Of a DNA stretch of 64,000 nucleotides, positions 23,209-35,179 are shown in pieces. A program made the translations under genes and the position numbers. Each line of letters starts with the position of its first letter. The stretch's first letter is position 1. The notes under the pieces are model-generated. The model did no database searches and was not told the DNA's origin. It saw nothing but the letters and a program-made list of their open reading frames with translations. Origin of the DNA: Hofstenia miamia. Lineage: Eukaryota; Xenacoelomorpha; Acoela; Hofsteniidae. The DNA lies in contig CABFPE010000496.1 in assembly GCA_900660155.1 (NCBI GenBank), positions 190,305-254,304 on the forward strand, in the 5' to 3' direction.

Positions 23209-24252
23209 GGTGTAGTCCCTTAATTGGTTCTAGTCAAAAACTCCCATTTGCAGAGACTCCCACTTTTTTAAAAATACCTTATGTTTGTATTTTTAAAAAT
23301 TAGTTCAACTAATATAAAGCCTAATTTTATAATAAAAATTTTTAATTATGTATTACAAACCTGAATTTAATCCCATGAATATGTTTTTTGGGGTAGAACT
23401 GAGTTTAACAAAATAAAAAACTACAATAGAGTAAGCTAAATATGAATTAGCATATTTTTCAAGTTTAGCAGCAAGAACTCAACTGTAGTTTATAGCTATA
23501 ATTTGTATTTTGCAAACTTGATCATTTAAACAGCCAAGAAATATTCAGATAAACAAATATTTCAAGTTAAGGCGTTTTTGAATTATTGTGCTGCCTAGTG
23601 TTTATTTTAATATCATTATTTTTATTAGTATTTAGCCTTTATTGAATGTCGCATTACATTATGCATTAGCTAATGTAAAATTTGTTAGTTATAATAAATA
23701 CATAAGAAACTAATAATTGAACAGTGAAATACTCTGATAACTGAGGTTTTGCTGGTTCAAATCTGGCCTGTTCAAATAAGCATATGCAATCTATTTTATT
23801 AAAATTGTATAAAGTTACAAATTGTTTTGCACTGGCTGAATAAAGTTAACTTAATTGTCAAATGTTAAGAACACATCACAAATAGCAGGGTTTACTGGTC
23901 ACTGGATTAAGCATCCTACTATCCACTTGGAAGTGGGGGTATCATGAGAGAACCCAACTCTCACTCTTTGTAGCCAGGATTATACAAATATTTTTAAATT
24001 TCATCTATAGATGATTCCCACCAATTAACAGATGCCTATATCCAGGTTTTGGGATTAGTTATGGATTGCAAGGCACTAAGCAATTCCTTTGATAAATGAA
24101 GAAATATTTCCAAAAAGACCACAACTAGTTATTTTTTCATGAAAATATATTTTACAATGATAAACAGTTAAGGCTATTTGACACACAATAAAATCAAGGG
24201 AGGCACCATTAAAATGGGAGTTTTTGCAAGTGGGAGTTTTTGATGACACCAC
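23209..24252. mobile_element. Inverted-terminus DNA element of about 1 kb
   Basis: The left end contains GGTGTAGTC then, after an 18-base insert, CAAAAACTCCCATTTGC and AGACTCCCACTTTT. The reverse complement of the right end reads GGTGGTGTCATCAAAAAC, CTCCCACTTGC and AACTCCCATTTT. The centre has no transposase. It includes at about 23889-23970 a tRNA-like stretch with a TGGTCACTGG A-box-like word, and GGTTCAAATC near 23753. Family not assigned. Confidence 0.5.
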
Positions 24253-25240
24253 CTTAATCCACTAGATCTGGAGTTTGCTTTTAGTATTTAATTAAATTTG
24301 TCAAGTTCTGCATTCTAAAAAAATATATATTTATATATCCTAGTGCGTATCTTTGAATAACTTTTTATGGTCCTAATTGATTTATGCTGGCATTAAGTGT
24401 ATTTCAACATTAAAAGGTAAGAGTTAGTAACTTCATTGTTCCAGATAGTAGCAAGAATGTCAAAATCCAGAAAAACATTTTTAGTTAACTTTTGAAATCA
24501 ATATGGATTTCATTCAACAGTTTGTAGGGTTAAAGTATATTTTATAGGTATTTTTTGATTCAGGGTAGAATAATTACAAAGGATGTTCACACCATCAGAA
24601 TTGATTTCAACTGAAATCACAAATTACATAAAATGATTTATGAAGTATGGTTTGATTATTATAAAATGTATTAGTAAAACAAGATTTGAATAATTTCAAA
24701 ATATGTATGATTTAAATTAAACAACAAAATTTACAGACTAAAAATTCTAAATATTGTTCAATAAACTATTGCCATATTGATTTGGTTACATTTGAACTCA
24801 CAATTTCTGTACATATGTACAGTTGTGTTTATCTTACACCATGAATCAGTAGTAAAATCATAAATACTACAAGAAATTAAATGTGAATTATAATCAAAGA
24901 CATTCATTAGATGAAAAACATTAGTATGACTTAGTTTATAGAAATGCAAAATTTAACACTTTCACTTAAGGAACATTTTGTAATGTATGCATTGAAGATG
25001 CTATGCAAAGCAAAACTAGTTTTTCAGTAAAACATAAGATATTACAATTTAAAATTTGAATGAATGTCATCATTGTTTATGACATAAATAGAAAATACAA
25101 CATTATTGGAATATGAAATTATTGGAAATGATGATATTCAAATATGATATTACTGGAATATGTAATTATTGGAATACAATTTTAAAAGAAAATTGAAATT
25201 TCCATTATATGAAATTAAAAAATATTACTTTAAATTACTA
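24253..25240. other. No supported gene
   Basis: AT-rich sequence without recognisable coding or repeats apart from short low-complexity runs. Confidence 0.5.
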
Positions 25241-26330
25241 CCCCTTTAAAACCTGCCTCAGACTTTAGCACCTAGAACTTTATGTAACGTCATATACACA
25301 ACATAATAGATTTATACTGTTAATTTTATTATTGGGGATATTCACGAAATTTTATTTCAATATCTTTTACTTTATTCTCTACATGTTTTTTGTTTACACT
25401 GAAGTGATGTCAGAAAAATGAAATTTGGGTAATGGGATTGTGAAAATAAAAATCAAATTAAAGAAAAACTAATGCATTTCAGGGTCTGGTACACTTTTTT
25501 TTGTAAATATCACACAAATATGTACAAAATTAGCCCATTTTAAAAAAATTTAAAATTTTGTGAATATCCCCCATTGCATGCATTGGAGTGTTTATATTGT
25601 ACTTTTTTGAAATAGATATAGTGTAAGATCACTTCTTATTTTCTTATATTTAAATGTCTAATGTTAAGTGCATTGTCATTCTGCAGATGATCAATTGAAT
25701 TTCAAATAATATAATTTGTTTTCTATGCAATATGATTTGATTTCTGCAGAAATATTGCATTTTGAATGATCACCAAACATTTCACAGAAGGTATCACATG
25801 ATATTTATATGTATATGAAGGTTAAAAATTTGTTTTCTATTGCAATGAATATATATTTTATTTTATATTGTATTTATTTTGCACATTAAAGAACAAGTTT
25901 GTTGTTTTAAATCAAGACAGCTTTGATGAAACTTAGACCTTGAATGGCCAACATGTAAATCAATTAATCACCAATTCAAATTTCTTTGTTATTAATGATT
26001 GTGAAGTCTAATTACTATTATTTTAGGAACATATTCTTTCAAATAATCAATTGAGGTTCCTATCACTAATATGAAGCAGCTTGCCATTAATATCATCCAC
26101 TTTAAACATTGCTTCATTTGCAAAATAAAAATGAATTCACTTACAATACAAAATATCTAAACAAGCACAAGTAGACAAATATCAAGGCAGGTGAAAAATT
26201 AACTTTAAAAGTCTGAGGCAGAAATTAAAGATTTCAGAAAAATGCAGACAATCTGATTATATGAAAATAGTTGGTGATGCCATCAAAGTCTGAGGCATTA
26301 AATTCCAAGGCAGGTTTTAGAGATTCCCAT
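25240..26330. repeat. Region bounded by inverted AAACCTGCC/TCTGAGGC words
   Basis: AAAACCTGCCTCAGACTTT at about 25247-25266 is matched in inverse at about 26283-26318 (CAAAGTCTGAGGC and CCAAGGCAGGTTTT) and again at about 26184-26220 (AAGGCAGGTG and AAAGTCTGAGGCA). This suggests a decayed foldback-like element of about 1.1 kb. A smaller inverted-terminus insert (25334-25572) lies inside its left part. Confidence 0.4.
25334..25572. mobile_element. Small MITE (about 239 bp)
   Basis: The ends GGGGATATTCACGAAATTTT and AAATTTTGTGAATATCCCC are inverted repeats with one mismatch over about 21 bp. ATT occurs on both sides and may be the target duplication. No coding capacity. Superfamily not assigned. 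Confidence 0.6.
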
Positions 26331-26899
26331 GGTATCTACACTGTCCCATTACAGTAATTTCTAAAAAAAATTCTTAATTTATATTTAAAATTTAGCAATG
26401 AAGAGACATTTGATGCATGAGGGACATTCTTAAGTTAATTTAATAGATATTGATCAATGTTAGTTAAAATTGCACTAATTCTTAAGTTTTACTATTAAAT
26501 TATGAATTCATGAGGTTTGTATAAATTAAGTATGTAAAGTCATTGGTTGATGACGTATTTAAAGTGGTAAACATTGTAGAAACATAAGTTATGAAAGATT
26601 TTTCTATCTATATTTATTTAAATATATTATAAGGTGAATTCAATTTTGGAATATTTTTGATTGCTAAAGAGCACAGAAAAGGGTTGAACCTCTATTTAAT
26701 GAATAGATTTTTATTTCTGATAAATCAAACTTCTGATATTGCAATATATCTTTGTTGTGCTGAATACAAGAGTGGATGTAAAGCTTCTGCTATCATTTCA
26801 ACAACAATGCAGGGGTATTTATATTAAGTATTGTCAGCTATAGTAAGATACAATTAAATACATTAGTATTTATAGATACAGCTTGTTTATTTGCTCATT
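26331..26899. other. No supported gene
   Basis: AT-rich sequence upstream of the MULE remnant. It could contain lost 5' parts of that element. Confidence 0.4.
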
Positions 26900-27478
26900 T
26901 GTTGGTAATAGTAAAATATGAATGTCAAATCTATTCAAAATAATATATTAACAAAGTATGTTTTGAATGAAAATGCAGTTATTCTTTATATTACACATAA
27001 TAAACATAATCATGTTCTTACAAATGATGATTTGGCATTAATTGAGGTTAAGGATGATCTGAAATGAAAAGCCAAAAACAGTGATGAACCATTAAGAAAA
27101 ATGTTTGATGATGTTTGTAATTCAACAGATGTAGGATGTAATATTTCTTACAATAATGTGGAACACAGTATGTAGTCTCATCACAAAATGAGTCAACCCA
27201 CTTTTCCCAAAATGCTGGAAGGTGAGCAAAATGTACAAAATGTTTCAGTTTTAGCTAATTAATTAATAAATCATTGTCATGATTTTTATCATGGTGAAGT
27301 TAGCTTTAATATCAAAAAGGCATTCATTTTTTTAAAAGATGTTTCTGTTCTCTGCAGATGTGATGAAATTTATGCAGACAGAACCTTTCACAGCATTCTA
27401 TCAACTATTTACATTACATTAAACAAATATTTTATTCCTGTTTTATTTTCTTTAATGACATCAAAGAGTGAAGGCTTG
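26900..27478 (+). pseudogene. FLYWCH/MULE-type transposase remnant
   Basis: Successive plus-strand frames read NAVILYITHNKHNHVLT, then a K/D-rich helix, PLRKMFDDVCN, and later DEIYADRTFHS followed by FIPVLFSLMTSKSEGL. The H-N-H after a V-I-L-Y-I segment resembles the end of a FLYWCH zinc finger. The Y-A-D-x-T-F and P-V-L-x-x-L-M-x-x-K-S-E blocks are the start of the MULE transposase catalytic domain, where the first acidic residue is the D of ADGTF. Several stops interrupt it, and the 5' LTR begins exactly after the K-S-E-G-L block, so the retrotransposon inserted into it. Confidence 0.6.
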
Positions 27479-29222
27479 TGTAGCATAATCTAAGAATTAA
27501 TGCTGCAAAAAAGAAGAAGAAAGAGATTAGTTGGTCAAAAAAGATTAACATCAAATTATGATTAAAAATATATTGTAAATCAAAATCAATTTAAGTTCAA
27601 TTTAGCATCATTAATTTTGTAAATGCAACTAAGAGATAACATTACCAAATAGTACTTGTTGATAACAATTTGGCAAAACAAGAGGGGCGATATTGCTTCT
27701 AATATTTTTAGCCATCTTGGCAGATGATAATTTGAAATTCAAATCAACATGTACTTTTTGAATCAAAACTATAAATAGAGAAAAATCATTTTAGAAAACC
27801 ATTGAAGTAAATTCTTTGAAAATCTTATCTTTAGAATTAATTTGGTTTGCTTATTATAAAATCATGTCAAGCTAAATGGTAGATGCTTAGTATTGGCAAG
27901 GGCACACATCAGGAGTAATTCGAGGGCCCTTGATCCAAGCCATGAACCCTCATTTAAGTTAGGGGTATGATTAGGAGTTTTTCTCCATTTAGCTGACTAT
28001 TAATTCTTTCAACAACATGTAAGCAATAACAAACTTTGGGAAAAAAGTCTAGTTAGCTGATTGTAGGATATTATATTTTATATTAACTAGACTACATAGA
28101 AGACCTATTGCAGAATCACAGGGCACATCTAGCAGCTTGAGTTGTATGAAGGTTGCAAGAAATTACCATTGCCAAGAGAGACCTGTACTCTAACAAAACA
28201 AATGAAGATTGGTAGTTTGCCAATTTCATAGTAGAAAAATGAACTGAAACCATTTCCAAGAAGGCATTCCAGCTAGTGAACAATTTACATGGCATCATGC
28301 TGAAGCCAAATCATTAGAAACCATCCTCACCAGCCAAAGTGCTAATTGTATGTCTAAAGTTTAATTTCTAGCTCAATAAAACAAATATAGCTCAGTGTTC
28401 TTGTTATCTCAAATCATGTAATAAGATATTAATAATGTTTAGTTACCACATATTCACATACACCAATGGCATATTATATTTGCATAGTATGTTGTTAAGT
28501 GCATGTATGACTAATTGAAACATATGTTCTTTTATTTCCTATACCTATGCATAGCCTTAAAATGACTACAATATGGGCTCACATCTGTCAAGGAGTGAGT
28601 TATCACCCCAGGCACAGTGGAGTTCCTCCCACATTATTGTCAGATCTTACAAGCAAATTCTAATAATATTAATAATGATGCTAAAAAAGGTTGGTAATAT
28701 AGAGTGAATAGAAAAGCAAATGTTATCCAGTGAGAACAAAATTTATTTGACAATTGCAACAGTGAGTTCCCTATTTTATACAGAGAAAAAGGTAAATATT
28801 TACCATTTACTAAATTTACTTGATTCCCTCACAAATTAAATGAGCAATTTACATGTACTCTTTAATCAAGGGGACAATTATAACAAATTTGAAAAATAAG
28901 TTCAAAATACTAAAAATCAATAAAAATCACTAATTTAATAATTAGAATAGCACCAAATTAATCAAAGATAGTGCAAAAACTAGAAAGTAAAATAAAATAA
29001 AGGGCCCTGAGTGACTCTACACTATAAATAGACTGATAACAAGACTGAGCATGTATTACTAATTATATGTAGGTTAGGAAGCTGCATGTAATTATCTATC
29101 TAATTATTTAATTCAATTAAATCCAGTACTTTTCAGTAACAGCAAAATAAATATTTATTAAGCAGTTAGTGACATTGCCAGGTGCAAGTACAAATTACAC
29201 ATTACAAATTGAGTTTAAGTCA
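27479..29222 (+). mobile_element. 5' LTR of the Ty3/gypsy element, split by a solo LTR
   Basis: It starts TGTAGCATAATC and matches the 3' LTR at 41517-42342 along its whole length. The exception is 28109-29021 plus a 4-bp duplication, which interrupts it after GACCTAT. Without the insert it is 831 bp, against 826 bp in the 3' copy. The shared sequence ends at GAGTTTAAGTCA, so the exact 3' boundary is uncertain (TTACA a few bases later is an alternative). The two LTRs differ at many positions, so the element is not recent. Confidence 0.75.
28109..29021 (-). mobile_element. Solo LTR (915-bp family), copy 1
   Basis: A 913-bp insertion begins TGCAGAATCAC and ends GTGACTCTACA. It is flanked by CTAT on both sides (28105-28108 and 29022-29025). 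The uninterrupted version of the target, GACCTATAAATAG, is preserved at about 42140-42152. Read on the minus strand it starts TGTAGAGTCAC, as the plus-strand copy at 42424 does, so it lies inverted. Terminal TG/CA, a 4-bp duplication and related copies at 42424, 47238 and 53611 identify a solo LTR. Confidence 0.8.
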
Positions 29223-29229
29223 GTTACAT

Positions 29230-29733
29230 TGAAAACATTGAAAAACTTTAATGCATGAAGTACATGAGATGGTAAAACAAAATAAAAAAATAAAAAGAAA
29301 ACTAAACATGAAACTTGTTCACAAATGTCTGTGAAAAATGTTTATTGATATGTGATTTAATATAAAATACTTTAAAATTTGGATAGGACGCATGGAATAA
29401 AACTCTTTTTAAATGCTTCTGTTCTTGTTAACATTGGAATGTATTCTTTTCCCCTTCTGTTATGACGCATGTTTTGATTTTTCATAAGTACCTGGTGTAA
29501 TGGATGGTGATTATTTCTATAGATCTTATTTACTAATCTTTGGTCTTCTTCATCTCTTATCATGAATGCATCATATATATTATCACAATAATTTTTTACA
29601 AAACAAGATTGAAAGAATTTGTTGATGTCATTAAATTGAGTCTTATTTCCTCCATAAATAGCTATACCATATTGCACTTTGGATACAACAATTGCCTCAA
29701 ACACCTTTGTTCTATCTTTTATATTGACATTAT
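29230..29733 (-). mobile_element. 5'-truncated LINE insertion
   Basis: The sequence is absent from the related leader at 43060-43090, which runs CAGTTACATCCAGCC without interruption, so this is an insertion. On the minus strand it encodes VFEAIVVSKVQYGIAIYGG, then F-Q-S-C-F and RLVNKIYRNNHHPLHQ, ending at a stop at 29372. This is the C-terminal part of a non-LTR reverse transcriptase ORF, where a Y-G-I-x-x-(W/Y)-G motif follows the thumb. The first few codons of the longer open frame come from the retrotransposon leader. Confidence 0.65.
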
Positions 29734-30211
29734 CCAGCCTTAAGGGTTGCACTGAGTTAGGATGGGGAACACATAAGCTGCTTCATTAAGCTGAGATTTG
29801 GAAACAACCCATCAGCAGTGAAAACAACTAAGTATTGAAAGATTTGGAGATCAGAGTCAGCCAGAGGCCTTATGGAAGATCAGTCATCAAGGAAACTGCA
29901 GCAATCAATTCACACCTAAATGTTATTCAATTACAATGGATGTTCATAAAAGTTAACTACAATTGTTAATAGAATGAACCAGTTGATATAAGTACATCCC
30001 TACTGGCAATTAACGAAGAATTATATTCAAAAGGAATTAATCAATTTATGTTAAAGCTTGGTAGCAGATGCTACATGGTGACTGCAACTGGTTAAAGAAC
30101 AATGAAGAGGAAACCAACAATAAGTTGATATCCTGACTCACTACTTAAAGTCAAAGATGTAAGAAATGCAACCACAATATCACTGACAGAACCTATAATG
30201 TAAAACATGCA
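29734..30211 (+). other. Leader of the Ty3/gypsy element
   Basis: Sequence between the LINE insertion and the gag start. Its first part (CCAGCCTTAAGGGTTGC to about 29790) also occurs at 43074-43125. No convincing tRNA primer binding site was identified right after the LTR, perhaps because of decay or because the LTR boundary is uncertain. Confidence 0.5.
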
Positions 30212-33200
30212 ATGGAAACACCAACCACTGATAAAGCAGGCAGTCAGCTACTACCATCCAAGGAGAAACCTAACCTGAAGCAGATTCAGAAACAAAGAAT
30301 TGTACTGAGATGCAAGCCCCTACTAATTTTAATCAAGATGATGAATATGAGAGCAAAGAGAGGTAGCACCAAGAAAGGCACAAGCAAAACAAACACTACC
30401 CCAAGAAGATCATGTTCAGAAACAGATGCATTCCCTAAAGAATTAGAGAACCTACACATGTCCCCAGAGACAAGTTCTACAGAAATATTTAACATTCTCA
30501 GAGAGAACAATGAAACAGAGTCAATACTGAGAAGCAAGATACAACTGTTAACAGAAAAATTTTTAAAATTAGAACAATATAGTGCTCAGACTAACAGAAC
30601 TGAGCAGAGACAAAAACTGTGAACACAAGCACAAGAGTTAGAAGAACTTAGACATAAACTCAGAATGATGCAGAGGGACAAAGAGGAAAACCAAAGAGGA
30701 ATACAAACACACGAGGTAATATTCAAACAGATGAGAGAAAGGAATGTGCAAGCATCACCAGCCAACCTTAAAAAAACAGCTACAAGAATTTGACAAAGAA
30801 GATGATGAATGTGAAAAGAAAAGAATCATCAATGAAATCAAGAAAGAAGTAACTGACCAATTTGCAATAAACAAAAGTACAAACACACAGAAGAAACCAA
30901 CCTTTGAAAATTCTATTCTACCAGAGAACATCAACAACAACATGATACTGTGCAAAGCAGCCTTGCCAAAATATAACAGAAAGGTTGACAGCTACAATCC
31001 AACTTTTGTCAAATGGCTTCATATGTTTAAGATCACCATGGCTGAGAGGAATTAAGCCAACAAGCAGCAGCTGTGAGATTCCTGCCTTCAGCTAATTGTA
31101 GTAAAGATTCAACATTAAAAGCTTTTCTTACAGAAGTTGAGTAGTAATCAAGAACTATGTGCAATAAAATTGAAGCGATTGGAGAAAAAACTGAAACGAA
31201 ACTAAAGCACAAAATTTGCAAAGAAAATCCATTCTGCAAACAATATGTAATTACTGCAAATGTCTCAAATACACTTGAATTAACAAACCTTTTAGTTAAA
31301 ATATAATGCTTATGGAATGTAAATAAAAACGTAACAAACATGAGGAGAACATATTTTTGTCGTTGAGATTTTGAAGAAATACAAGCAAGTGGCGGTAAGG
31401 CAGTGATAACCAATCCAGAAGCAAAATTCTTCATAACAATAACGCCTGATATTAAAATATAAAAAAGTTTGAAATGCCAGGTCACTGTGTACAATTGGAT
31501 AACTAAACCACCAATGAACAAAATGCACATATAAATGCAAGCTAAGTTATTGACATAGAGCGGTTGCCGAGCAAGAGTTTGAGTTAGTGTGTTTTTATTG
31601 TGAGAAGATGAAATCAGCAAATATATTGAAAGAGCGACAACAGGAGATGCCGAAAACGATAATATAATTGCCCATATACGACACATTCGACAAGTGCTGC
31701 GTTTATCAGAGCATATAATAAACGTCACAATAGAACACATGATGCAATCCNAACGTAACAAACATGAGGAGAACATATTTTTGTCGTTGAGATTTTGAAG
31801 AAATACAAGCAAGTGGCGGTAAGGCAGTGATAACCAATCCAGAAGCAAAATTCTTCATAACAATAACGCCTGATATTAAAATATAAAAAAGTTTGAAATG
31901 CCAGGTCACTGTGTACAATTGGATAACTAAACCACCAATGAACAAAATGCACATATAAATGCAAGCTAAGTTATTGACATAGAGCGGTTGCTGAGCAAGA
32001 GTTTGAGTTAGTGTGTTTTTATTGTGAGAAGATGAAATCAGCAAATATATTGAAAGAGCGACAACAGGAGATGCTGAAAATGATAATATAATTGCCCATT
32101 TATGACACATTTGACAAGTGCTGCATTTATCAGAGCATATAATAAACGTCACAATAGAACACATGATGCAATCCATTTCCCCGTAAAAGTTTCCTGAAAA
32201 AGCAATGATGCAGCATTGCAGGACAATGTATATGATCCATGAAGTAAGCCTATTTTCAGCATAGAACCTGCCATAAGAAATCAACTGATGGCCCACAAAA
32301 AGGCTAAGGGGGATAGAAATAACCAACATTCTATAATAATCAAATTCAACATGTTAGAAACATTATTCATGTTAGTTAGTACAAAATTTATGATAGAAGT
32401 GGAATTGTAAAGATACTAATTCAACAAATTGGTATTCAATACTGAATAAGTGCACAAGCATTTAGTCAATTTTCACATAAATTGTAAATATCCTGATAGT
32501 AGTTTCAAAAAACTCAATGTAGTCGACAATTTGTATTAACAAGTTCAAAAATTGAATAGATTTGAACAAATTGATAATTAATCATTACAAAGAATGGACC
32601 AATATAAATCTAAAATAGCAATTTTGGTAGGAGTTTTTAAGAAAATTTTGTTTTATAAATGATGATAATCTGTAATATGAACAAAGAAATAATATTTAAA
32701 CAAAAAGCAACAACTTTGGTTAAACAGTTTTTGAGAAAGAAAATCATTTAATGACTTACAACTAAATAAAATTATTCAATAATTGTCAATAAAATAACAG
32801 GTAAGAGCGAAAATACAAAATTAGGTAGCAACAAAATTGGAATATTTCAATTCTTGTCAACTAAGAATCAAACACTCTATGAAAATGAGAATGGAATGAC
32901 TAGTAACACTTAGCTCTAGAGGAAACAGATATTTGAAGTATGACCTCTTCTTGTACATTTGCAAGGGAATGCCCAACAACATTAGAACCCAATTTGAAAT
33001 TAAATGTGATGTGGAATATAAACTAGAAAAAACAATCAGAAAGGTGGTGGATATCCAGGCAACAATTGAAAACAAGACCTGCATTAATGAAAGAGCTGCA
33101 GGGCACAAAGAAACACCAATGGCATGTTGGAACAATTACAAGTCACAGACAGTGAATACCTAACCCCACAATGAAAACAAAATGGAAAAATTCATTAAAA

Positions 33201-33405
33201 TAAAAGGTAGAGATGGAGAAACAAAAAAAGTAAGAGAGGGACATAAAGTGCTACAGCTGTGGAAAAAAGGGCACAAAAAAGACAATTGCAAAAAAAAGAT
33301 TAATATGATTAGGGAAGAGGAGGCATACTACAAAGACAAAGATGTGATCAAATCCAAAGTGGAATTGGTCAAGGACACACAAACTGAAGACAAATCAGAA
33401 GACTA
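30212..33405 (+). pseudogene. Ty3/gypsy gag, broken by a host-derived insert
   Basis: The first frame (30212-30622) is lysine-rich and ends in a coiled-coil-like, glutamate-rich stretch. A second (30744-31055) ends near KWLHMFKITMAERN, typical of a capsid N-terminal segment, and continues in another frame to about 31083. A host-related segment then interrupts (31084-32875). Gag resumes with a capsid-like C-terminus (32933-33163) and a nucleocapsid. The zinc knuckle CYSC is at 33248-33259 and GHKKDNC is in the next frame to about 33288, so it is C-x2-C-x4-H-x4-C with a one-base loss in an A run. Stops and frameshifts make it non-functional. Confidence 0.7.
31084..32875. repeat. Copy of the oxidoreductase exon/upstream segment in gag, with contig overlap
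   Basis: 31084-31750 matches 18943-19609 and 31752-32875 matches 19187-20310, both without indels. They are separated by a single N. The true insert is probably one 1.37-kb segment, and the 423-bp overlap was left unmerged by the assembler. Gag flanks both outer ends, so the insertion itself looks real. It includes intergenic DNA upstream of the exon, so it was copied from DNA rather than from spliced mRNA. The minus-strand frames in it (ending near 31033 and 31706) are truncated copies of the membrane part of the oxidoreductase. Confidence 0.8.
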
Positions 33406-33424
33406 GCTTGAGTGCTGACTCCAG

Positions 33425-33800
33425 AAAATCAAGCACTGATAATGATTATGATGAACCTGGACAATATCAACACAATAACAATAACTATAAATAGGGTGAT
33501 GACAAAGGCAACAATTGATATGGGAGCTGTAACATCTATTATAACTGATGAATGTGCAATAAAATTGGGGTTTAGATGAGAAGTCCTTGAAAGATTGAAC
33601 AGAAGACTAATCAATGTGGCCAGAGAATATATAGCTACTAAAGGGAGGTTAAAAGCAGTACAAATTAGAATAGTGAACACCACTTTGAACAATCACTAGA
33701 AGTGATAGACACCCACAACAACTTATTACCACACAAAGTAATACTGGGTGATAATTTTTGAACTAAGAACAGATGTGCAATAAATTACTCAAATAGAACA
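33425..33800 (+). pseudogene. Ty3/gypsy protease remnant
   Basis: The segment TIDMGAVTSIITDECA (about 33510-33557) aligns with the retropepsin active site D-(S/T)-G-A, with methionine in the middle position. A later block, HKVILGDNF (about 33733-33762), matches the I-(I/L)-G-x-(D/N)-F flap-end motif. Frame changes and stops separate the two. The position between nucleocapsid and reverse transcriptase is as expected for gag-pol. Confidence 0.55.
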
Positions 33801-34429
33801 ATCAAGGTAAAGAAGGAGGAAATTGAAATCAAAGAAGAAGAAGGCAAGCTATCAACAATAACATTTGAACTAAAGGAAGATGTAAAGTTACAACAATATC
33901 AATGGAGGATGCACATGAATCAAATAGGAGAGAAGATTACAGCAGATATAATGATTTACAAGAACAAAGGAATTAACTAAAAAAATAGTCTCAATGCCTT
34001 CAAGTGTGTGTGCCATAAGAAATGGAAAAGGAAGGATACTGATACAGAACACCACAAATCACAATGTTAACTTGAAGAAAACTAATGTGAGAATATTTGG
34101 AAAATATGCTAAATCTAGAATCAAAGCAATTTGGAAAGCAATGGAAGACATTGATGAGCAGAAAAGTTTGTATGTTCAATTTGAGTGGGTGAAAACCATC
34201 AATGTAACAAGTACTCCCTACAGCTGATTTGAGGGCATAGGGATGAAAGCAAATAGAGAAGAAAATTTCAAAACACCACAATTACCAGAAGAGGAACATC
34301 AACTTCTAAATGGGAAGAAATCGCAACAACTTAGAGAGCTATTAGATAAACATAAACAAATGTTCAACTAAGGAGAGATAAGCATGGGCTAAGCAATAGG
34401 TGAGACACACAAGATAGTGTTATGACAAC

Positions 34430-35050
34430 AAACAAACCAATAAAACTACTGGTGAGATGAGTACCAGAGCTGATGAAGGACAAATATAATAGGATACTGA
34501 AAGAACTGATCAAAAACAAAAAAATTTGACCCAGCAAAAGTACATACATGGCACCAACAGTGTTCATAAAACAGGGAGAGCAGTATAGATTATGCATAGA
34601 TTTTCAGAGACTGAATAAAATGACAAAAAATGACTCTTACCCACTTCCCAGAATAGAAAACAATCTGTACAAAGCAAGCAAGCACAAGTACTTTATATTG
34701 ATAGATCTATGTAAAGCATATTGGTAGGTGTGAATAGAAGAAGAAGATATTGAAAAAATGGAGTTCATTACACTTTATGGGTTGTATGAATGGATTTATA
34801 TTGTGTTTGGATTGTGTAATGCACTAGCACCTTTTCAGAGATACATAACAAAGGTACTAAAGAACAAGAAACATAAAATGGAAGAGGGTGTGAAAGCATA
34901 CATAGATGACATCATCATGATCAGCAACACCATAGAAGAACACCTCAAGAAGCTGGAAAGGACACTGTCAATTTTAGAAAAAGCAAGCCTGTGAGACATG
35001 ATCCAGAAGATAAAGAAACCAAATAAGATATACAGATGATAATTGGTTCC
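34430..35050 (+). pseudogene. Ty3/gypsy reverse transcriptase
   Basis: The order of RT motifs is preserved: QYRLCIDFQRLNK (about 34580-34620), then YPLPRIENNLY, then the motif A region FILIDLCKAYW (about 34691-34725), FGLCNALAPFQR (about 34806-34842), and the catalytic AYIDDIIM at about 34896-34920 with YIDD at 34899-34910. F-G-L-x-N-A-x-x-x-F-Q and YIDD are typical of Ty3/gypsy RTs. Stops after the first tryptophan of motif A and near 34993 show that the copy is dead. Confidence 0.85.
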
Positions 35051-35179
35051 TTCAACTACTATGGAACATTCATACCTAACATTGCTGGGAAAACTGCCAA
35101 AATGACATGACTAATGAGGAAGTCTGTGCCTTTTATATAGACATGGTAGGAGCAGGAGGAATTGGACAGTATAAAGGAA

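Noticed and set aside
28109-29021. Insertion in the 5' LTR as a DNA transposon, because its ends are inverted
   Set aside because: The inverted ends are short, the size and ends match three other insertions with TG/CA termini and 4-bp duplications; a solo LTR explains it better.
31033-32329. Minus-strand frames at 31.0-32.3 kb as extra oxidoreductase genes
   Set aside because: They are truncated copies of exon 1 inside gag, split by a contig join, and lack the FAD domain.
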